From Allochromatium tepidum (GTDB taxonomy: Bacteria; Pseudomonadota; Gammaproteobacteria; Chromatiales; Chromatiaceae): DNA of 64,000 nucleotides. The translations under genes were made by a program, and so were the position numbers. Location: NCBI RefSeq assembly GCF_018409545.1, contig NZ_AP024563.1, positions 2,720,001 to 2,784,000 on the forward strand, written 5' to 3'. The notes under the pieces were generated by a model that was given only the letters and a program-made list of their open reading frames with translations, was not told the origin of the DNA and ran no database searches. Below are positions 59,364-64,000 of this stretch, one piece after another (positions within the stretch are counted from its first letter, which is position 1; each line of letters begins with the position of its first letter).

Positions 59364-61162
59364 GTCGATTTGATCCTGTTTTTGGCCGTGACCTGCGCGT
59401 CGAGTGCCGTCGCGCTGACATATTCCGCTTCGCGTCCATCGAGTCCATAGAGCCGAAACACCGGCTCATCGACGGCATCCCGACGGCGTTCGAGCGCCAC
59501 GGCGGCCAGCTCCGCGCGTAGCGCCTCCGACACCTCCGACCAGCGCGGCAGCCGAATGCGCCTGAGGTATTGCGCCTGGAACCGCAGAAAGCCTCCGGCC
59601 ATGCGGGTGCAATAGGTTGCGACCATCGCTACGGCCACCGATGAGCGCAGCACCGACTGGAGCGCGCGCGGTTCCCACTCGGACGTGGTGATGTAGTAGA
59701 GATTGTGGTGGGGGTAGAAACGCCCCTCGTCGAACACGACCGTCGCCTCACCCTTGATGTCCGGAATGAGCAGCTTCGGCCGGCCGACCAGACTCGGGTC
59801 GATGCGGTCGATGGTGCGATACCAGGACGCCGGGTTGCGCTTGGCGACATGCCGCCCCGCAACGGCTTCTCGATGTCGCTGGAGATAGACCACCAACTGC
59901 GGATGTTCGTCGAGATCGACCAGCCGACCATCAGGTCGAAATGGATTGATCACCCCTTTACCGTGCCACTGGATCTCGCCGGCCACCAGATCCCGAGCCA
60001 TGACCAGCGGCAGCTTGCAGGCCGACTCGACCGGCAGGCTCGCATAGTCGGCGATGAAGACGCGATCGCAACCCGTGGCTACGCCGATGCCGACCTTGCA
60101 ACCGGCCTCTTCCAGCGTCGGATAGGTGTGTTCGAGCCGGCGGATCAGATCCAGATGCGCTCCGCCGTCGAGCAGCCAGGGCGCGTCCTGTTGCACGCCG
60201 CCGAGCCGTACCTCGGCGACCAGGGCCGCGTCCAGCGTTTCGGCGCGCAAAGCTGTGACCAGAGGCGGCAGTTGCTCGACCCGGCTCAGGACATCCGGCT
60301 TGATGAGGCGTGTCATGCCAGGGATGCCCGCGCCATCCTGGACAGCCTCCTGACCACTGTGAGGCGAGACACGCGGGCGCTCGATGAGCGTGATCGCCGG
60401 ATAGGCGATGACCTCCGAATGGAAGGCGTCGATGCCGTCGAGATCGATGAAGTGTGTGAGTACGAAGTCCCGCGCGATCTTCTCGCGCAACGGACCACCG
60501 TATTTGTTCTTCAGCCAGCGGTTGGCGCAGACGAACCCGAGTCGTCCCCCCGGTGCCAGCAGATCCAGGGCGCGTTCGAAGAAGGGGACATAGAGATCGG
60601 CCCGATCGTAGAGGGTGCGAAAACGCCGCCGATATTCGCGTAGCAAGGCTTCTGGGATGCGTTCCTGGCGCACGTATGGCGGATTGCCGACCACGTAATC
60701 GAATTCGCCATCCAGATGACAGAGCAGGAAGTCGTCGCGGATCAGCCAGCTTCGGCACAGCTCGCCGGCATCGCGTTCGGAGAGTCCGGCGGCGATCAAC
60801 CGAGCCGTGACAGCCTGGGCGGTCTCATCATGGCTGGCGACATGCAGCTCGACGGCACGAATGGCGTCGCGCAGTTCATGCACGGCCTCGCTCGCTCCCC
60901 CGCCGGCGTGGTCATAGGCGGCAAGCAGACGGTCGACAGCAACGAGCAGAAAGTCGCCCCGCCCGCACGCCGGCTCGAGGAGACGTTGACGATACAGCGG
61001 ACGATCGAGCGTGTAGCCGGCCAGATCCAGGATGGCGTTCACGACCTCCTTGCGGGTGAAGACGGCGCCGCGTTCGGTCTCACCCTGTGCCATGAGAGAC
61101 AGGGCCGTCGTGACCTGCGGATGGCGGGCGGTGGGTCCAAGGATGTCGAAAAGCTGGCTCAT
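59360..61162 (-). CDS. Type II DNA methyltransferase paired with the XhoI/PaeR7I-type nuclease
   Basis: 600 aa from ATG 61162 (a TTG at 61171 is in frame). AdoMet site LLEPACGRGDFLLVAV near residue 65, catalytic motif IV YVVGNPPYVRQERIPE, then LLAPGGRLGFVCANRWL-like segments. The C-terminal target-recognition half includes KVGIGVATGCDRVFIADYAS and YYITTSEWEPRAL. Gamma-type N6-adenine methylase. A decayed copy lies at 21458-22480 in the opposite orientation. Confidence 0.9.
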   Translation of the reverse strand: MSQLFDILGPTARHPQVTTALSLMAQGETERGAVFTRKEVVNAILDLAGYTLDRPLYRQRLLEPACGRGDFLLVAVDRLLAAYDHAGGGASEAVHELRDAIRAVELHVASHDETAQAVTARLIAAGLSERDAGELCRSWLIRDDFLLCHLDGEFDYVVGNPPYVRQERIPEALLREYRRRFRTLYDRADLYVPFFERALDLLAPGGRLGFVCANRWLKNKYGGPLREKIARDFVLTHFIDLDGIDAFHSEVIAYPAITLIERPRVSPHSGQEAVQDGAGIPGMTRLIKPDVLSRVEQLPPLVTALRAETLDAALVAEVRLGGVQQDAPWLLDGGAHLDLIRRLEHTYPTLEEAGCKVGIGVATGCDRVFIADYASLPVESACKLPLVMARDLVAGEIQWHGKGVINPFRPDGRLVDLDEHPQLVVYLQRHREAVAGRHVAKRNPASWYRTIDRIDPSLVGRPKLLIPDIKGEATVVFDEGRFYPHHNLYYITTSEWEPRALQSVLRSSVAVAMVATYCTRMAGGFLRFQAQYLRRIRLPRWSEVSEALRAELAAVALERRRDAVDEPVFRLYGLDGREAEYVSATALDAQVTAKNRIKST

Positions 61163-61250
61163 CGAAAACAAGAGGATCGATCACAGGGGCAAGATGAGAA
61201 ATGCTGAGCTTATACGGCACGTTCGCCATTCCCTGAAACATCGAGCCTGT

Positions 61251-62738
61251 CTATTTGTCCGCTTTGGCCTGACGCCGCCGGTCGAGCCGCTGGACGAACT
61301 CGGCGATCAAGCGCACGTAGAGCGCATCGCCCAGCACCCGATCCTCGACCCCGGCGTCCAGACTGGGATTGTCGTTGACCTCGATCACGACCGGACCAGT
61401 GGGCGTCTCCTTGAGATCCACGCCATAGAGTCCGTCCCCGATCAGATCCGCCGCCTTGAGCGCGGTGCGCACGACCGCCGGCGGAACGTCCTCGATGGCG
61501 AACGTCTCATAACCGCCCTCGACATGACGCCCGTCGCTCTCATGCTTGACGATCTGCCAGTGATCGCGGCTCATCAGATACTTGCAGGCATAGAAGGGTT
61601 TGCGCCCGAGGATGCCGATGCGCCAATCGAAGGGGGTATAGAGATATTCCTGCGCCAGGATCAGATCGGACTCCTTGAACAGCCGGGCAGCGATACGGGT
61701 CAGACTCGCCCGGTCCTCGGCCTTGTGGACGCCGCGCGAGAAGGAACCCTCGGGGATCTTGAGCACCACCGGATAGCCGATCCGCTCCTCGGCCTCCAGC
61801 AGATTCTCCTTGCGCAGCACCAGCGTCTTGGGCCGGGGGATGCGGTGCGCGGCCAGGAGCTCGTCCAGATAGACCTTGTTGGTGCAGCGCAGGATGGAGT
61901 CCGGATCGTCGATGACGACCATGCCCTCGCTGTCGGCCTTCTTGGCGAAGCGGAAGGTATGGTGCCCGATGCGGGTGGTCTCGCGGATGAAGAGCGCATC
62001 GTACTCGGCGAGCCGGCTGTAGTCCTTGCGCTGGATGAGTTCGACGTTGACGCCCCGGCTCTTGCCGGCCTTGACGAAGCGGGCGAGCGCCTTGGGATCG
62101 GAAGGCGGCAGATCCTCATCCGGATCGTAGAGGATGGCCAGATCGTAGCGATAGGACAGGCGCGCACGCGGCTGACGCCAGCGCTTGGACAGATAGCCCT
62201 CGAGCGCCGTGAACAGCGGACTCTCGGCCTCGTTGGCCACGGCCATGATCGGCAGCGCCTTGATCGCACCGATACGCCAAGTGCCGTGCAACCGGAACTC
62301 GACCTTGAGGATCGGGCAACGGAAGGTCTCGAAGATCAAGCGCGCCAGCGGCTGCAACTCCTTGACGTCGCACTGACCGAAGCAGATCGTCAGCTCATAG
62401 GCCGTCGGGACGAGCGCACTGGTCTTACGCCGCCCGAGTAGACGTTGCGCCAGGGTGTTGAGCTCCTCGGTCGCCAGGTCGTAGAGCTCGCGGCTGGACA
62501 GCTCCTGGATGGTGCGCACCGTCGGAATGACCTTGTGACCGCGCGCCTCGGCCAGCAACGAGCAGTAATAGCCGAGCGAGAGATAGCGATAACTGCGGCA
62601 GAGATTGATGACGCGCAGATCGCGTTTCGACGCCAGCTCGCCGCCGGCCAGATAGTCGCGCGCCGTGACCACCGGCAGACGCGGAAAACCGGGCTTCCAG
62701 TCGCCCGGCTGTTCGACCAACAACAGATGTTCAGCCAT
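61251..62738 (-). CDS. RimK-family ATP-grasp ligase with RLAN N-terminal domain
   Basis: 495 aa. The N-terminal RLAN-type region ([20 protein letters not shown]) is followed by a RimK-like ATP-grasp: [36 protein letters not shown] (ATP Lys), and the metal site [17 protein letters not shown]. The family ligates amino acids to peptides. It lies 15 bp downstream of a GNAT-C39 fusion gene; the pair is a recurrent set in gammaproteobacteria, with unknown target. Confidence 0.87.
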   Translation of the reverse strand: MAEHLLLVEQPGDWKPGFPRLPVVTARDYLAGGELASKRDLRVINLCRSYRYLSLGYYCSLLAEARGHKVIPTVRTIQELSSRELYDLATEELNTLAQRLLGRRKTSALVPTAYELTICFGQCDVKELQPLARLIFETFRCPILKVEFRLHGTWRIGAIKALPIMAVANEAESPLFTALEGYLSKRWRQPRARLSYRYDLAILYDPDEDLPPSDPKALARFVKAGKSRGVNVELIQRKDYSRLAEYDALFIRETTRIGHHTFRFAKKADSEGMVVIDDPDSILRCTNKVYLDELLAAHRIPRPKTLVLRKENLLEAEERIGYPVVLKIPEGSFSRGVHKAEDRASLTRIAARLFKESDLILAQEYLYTPFDWRIGILGRKPFYACKYLMSRDHWQIVKHESDGRHVEGGYETFAIEDVPPAVVRTALKAADLIGDGLYGVDLKETPTGPVVIEVNDNPSLDAGVEDRVLGDALYVRLIAEFVQRLDRRRQAKADK

Positions 62739-62753
62739 GTGGATCGGGTTCGG

Positions 62754-63875
62754 TTATTGATCGGAGACGAGCACGACGGCTTGCAGCCCGACCCGGCCAT
62801 AGCGGGCCATGCGGGTGAATTCGTCGCGCCGGATCGGCATGTCGATGGAGTCGATGGTGGTCTCGCCGTTGGCGGTGTCGACATAGGGATCGTGGACGTA
62901 GACGAAATGCTCGTCGAAGCCGGTGATCACGACCCAGTGTGGAAACTTCTCGCCATAGATGCGATAGGAGCTGATGAGCACCAGGGGCACGGCGCCGGCA
63001 TCCCAGCGCTGCTGGATATCCTGGATGCCGAGCGTTTGGTAGTGGATCGGGATGCCGCACTGTTCGGCCTCGGCGAGCATGTCCTCGTGGACCAGACGCA
63101 TGACTTCCTTCTTCTCGGGACTGCGTACCGAGTCGACCAGCAGTACGCCGGTGTCGTTGACATAGACCTCGACGGCGAAGTTCCGGCGCTGGGCCGCCAG
63201 CGCCAGCCCGAGCGGACCACAGCCGCCGTGCCCCGAGGTCATGAAGATGGTGGTCGACTCGCGCCAGATGCGCAATTCCAGGGTGCGGTTGAGCTCCAGA
63301 CTCGGGCGCAGTGCCTGCATGGCCATCATCAGCGACGAGGGGCCGCAGGTGAAGTCCAGGGTCTGCTCGTAGAAGGGCACGCGCTTGAGCTCGGGCTTGA
63401 GGCCGGGTGCCATCGCCTTCTCGTAGCGCAGCGCCTCCATGTGGTCTTCGTAATAGTCCGAGAGCACGCCAAAGCGTCGATAGCCCGCGCGCTCGAACAG
63501 CCGTTGCGAGGCCAGGTTGTCGCGCCGGATCTCCAGACGCATATAGGCGCGTTCCTGCTCCCAGGTCGCCTGCTCGGCGGCGGCCACCAGGGCGCGACCG
63601 ATCCCGCGTCCGCGCGCCGGCTCGCTGATGGCGATCGAATAGAGCCGGGCGACCGAGGTGGCGCGGCTGAAGAGCACCAGCACATAGCCCAGCAGCTCGC
63701 CGTCGGCCTCCGCCACCAGGGTACTCGCCCGTCCGCGCGTGAGCAGATAGCGAAACTGGCGCCGGCTGATGCGGTCGCCGTCGAAACAGGCGTTCTCCAG
63801 ACGCAGCAGGGCGCTCAGATCACTGAGGACGGCGGGACGGATGGCGAAGGGCCGGCTGTCGGATGGCGTTGACAC
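62754..63875 (-). CDS. GNAT acetyltransferase - peptidase C39-like fusion
   Basis: 373 aa. Domain 1 (about 10-155) is GNAT, with the acetyl-CoA loop EPARGRGIGRALVAAAEQ. Domain 2 (about 175-370) is a papain-like C39 fold: catalytic Cys in QTLDFTCGPSSLMMAMQAL, His in FPHWVVITGFDEH and Asp in VYVHDPYVD. It could trim and acetylate a peptide extended by the adjacent RimK ligase. First gene of that pair. The final 125 bp of the window, to 64000, show no recognisable feature. Confidence 0.87.
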   Translation of the reverse strand: MSTPSDSRPFAIRPAVLSDLSALLRLENACFDGDRISRRQFRYLLTRGRASTLVAEADGELLGYVLVLFSRATSVARLYSIAISEPARGRGIGRALVAAAEQATWEQERAYMRLEIRRDNLASQRLFERAGYRRFGVLSDYYEDHMEALRYEKAMAPGLKPELKRVPFYEQTLDFTCGPSSLMMAMQALRPSLELNRTLELRIWRESTTIFMTSGHGGCGPLGLALAAQRRNFAVEVYVNDTGVLLVDSVRSPEKKEVMRLVHEDMLAEAEQCGIPIHYQTLGIQDIQQRWDAGAVPLVLISSYRIYGEKFPHWVVITGFDEHFVYVHDPYVDTANGETTIDSIDMPIRRDEFTRMARYGRVGLQAVVLVSDQ

Positions 63876-64000
63876 GAGGGGCGCGCTTGGGTGATTTCCA
63901 TTGCGGCTTGCAGAGGCGACAATCTACAGTGCCGCCTGAAAAACGCAAGATCGCTGCATCCATCGCCGCCAACACCCGTAGAGCTTCAAGACCATGACCA

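Overview
The window comes from a purple sulfur bacterium of the Chromatiaceae (Allochromatium/Thiocystis type). The evidence is high-GC gammaproteobacterial coding, tandem LH2 antenna genes (pucBA) followed by pucC, and the cysG / rhd-tusA-dsrE2 sulfur-relay arrangement known from Allochromatium vinosum. The genus is an inference. I see no rRNA or tRNA gene.

Layout: 0-1.3 kb, dsbB-dsbA thiol oxidation. 1.3-5.8 kb (- strand), four LH2 beta/alpha pairs in two near-identical tandem cassettes, each behind its own promoter carrying a PpsR/CrtJ-type TGT-N12-ACA site, then pucC and a small membrane protein. 6-7 kb, a collapsed BaeS/BaeR-like two-component pair. 7-21.3 kb (- strand), a tellurite/stress 'ter' locus: TerD-family proteins, an AIM24-like protein, ATP-grasp, PRTase-TRSP, TerB, HAD, StiP/PRTase and a CitE-like lyase. 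It is split by an opposing Type III restriction-modification pair and a Uma2 gene. 21.4-23.1 kb, a scar region: a decayed copy of the XhoI/PaeR7I-type methylase found intact at 59-61 kb, a two-repeat Type I-F CRISPR remnant, and a second Uma2 gene.

23-26 kb, cysG diverging from rhd, tusA and dsrE2 (cytoplasmic sulfur transfer). 26-33 kb, an acetolactate-synthase-like enzyme and a three-gene phosphorelay. 33-38 kb, malate synthase G, an FmdB-like protein and two glycosyltransferases. 38-40 kb, vapB with truncated vapC next to a frameshifted TnpB gene. 40-46 kb, two GH3-family adenylating enzymes around a patatin lipase and an MFS exporter. 46-50.4 kb, YgiQ radical SAM protein, PomA/PomB sodium-type flagellar stator and a PilZ-like protein. 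50-55.5 kb, an RND efflux pump with a divergent TetR regulator and a near-perfect palindromic operator. 55.5-58.5 kb, a decayed chemoreceptor, a secreted Pro-rich protein and an RNA cytosine methyltransferase. 58.5-61.2 kb, an intact XhoI/PaeR7I-type Type II R-M system. 61-64 kb, a RimK-type ligase with a GNAT-peptidase C39 fusion.

The window mixes core phototrophic sulfur metabolism with defence and stress cargo. Several genes have lost internal domains (kinase, chemoreceptor, methylase copy), so past deletion and insertion events are readable. The most notable features are the split ter locus, the paired intact and fossil methylase, the CRISPR relic, and the GH3-patatin and RimK/GNAT-C39 gene sets.
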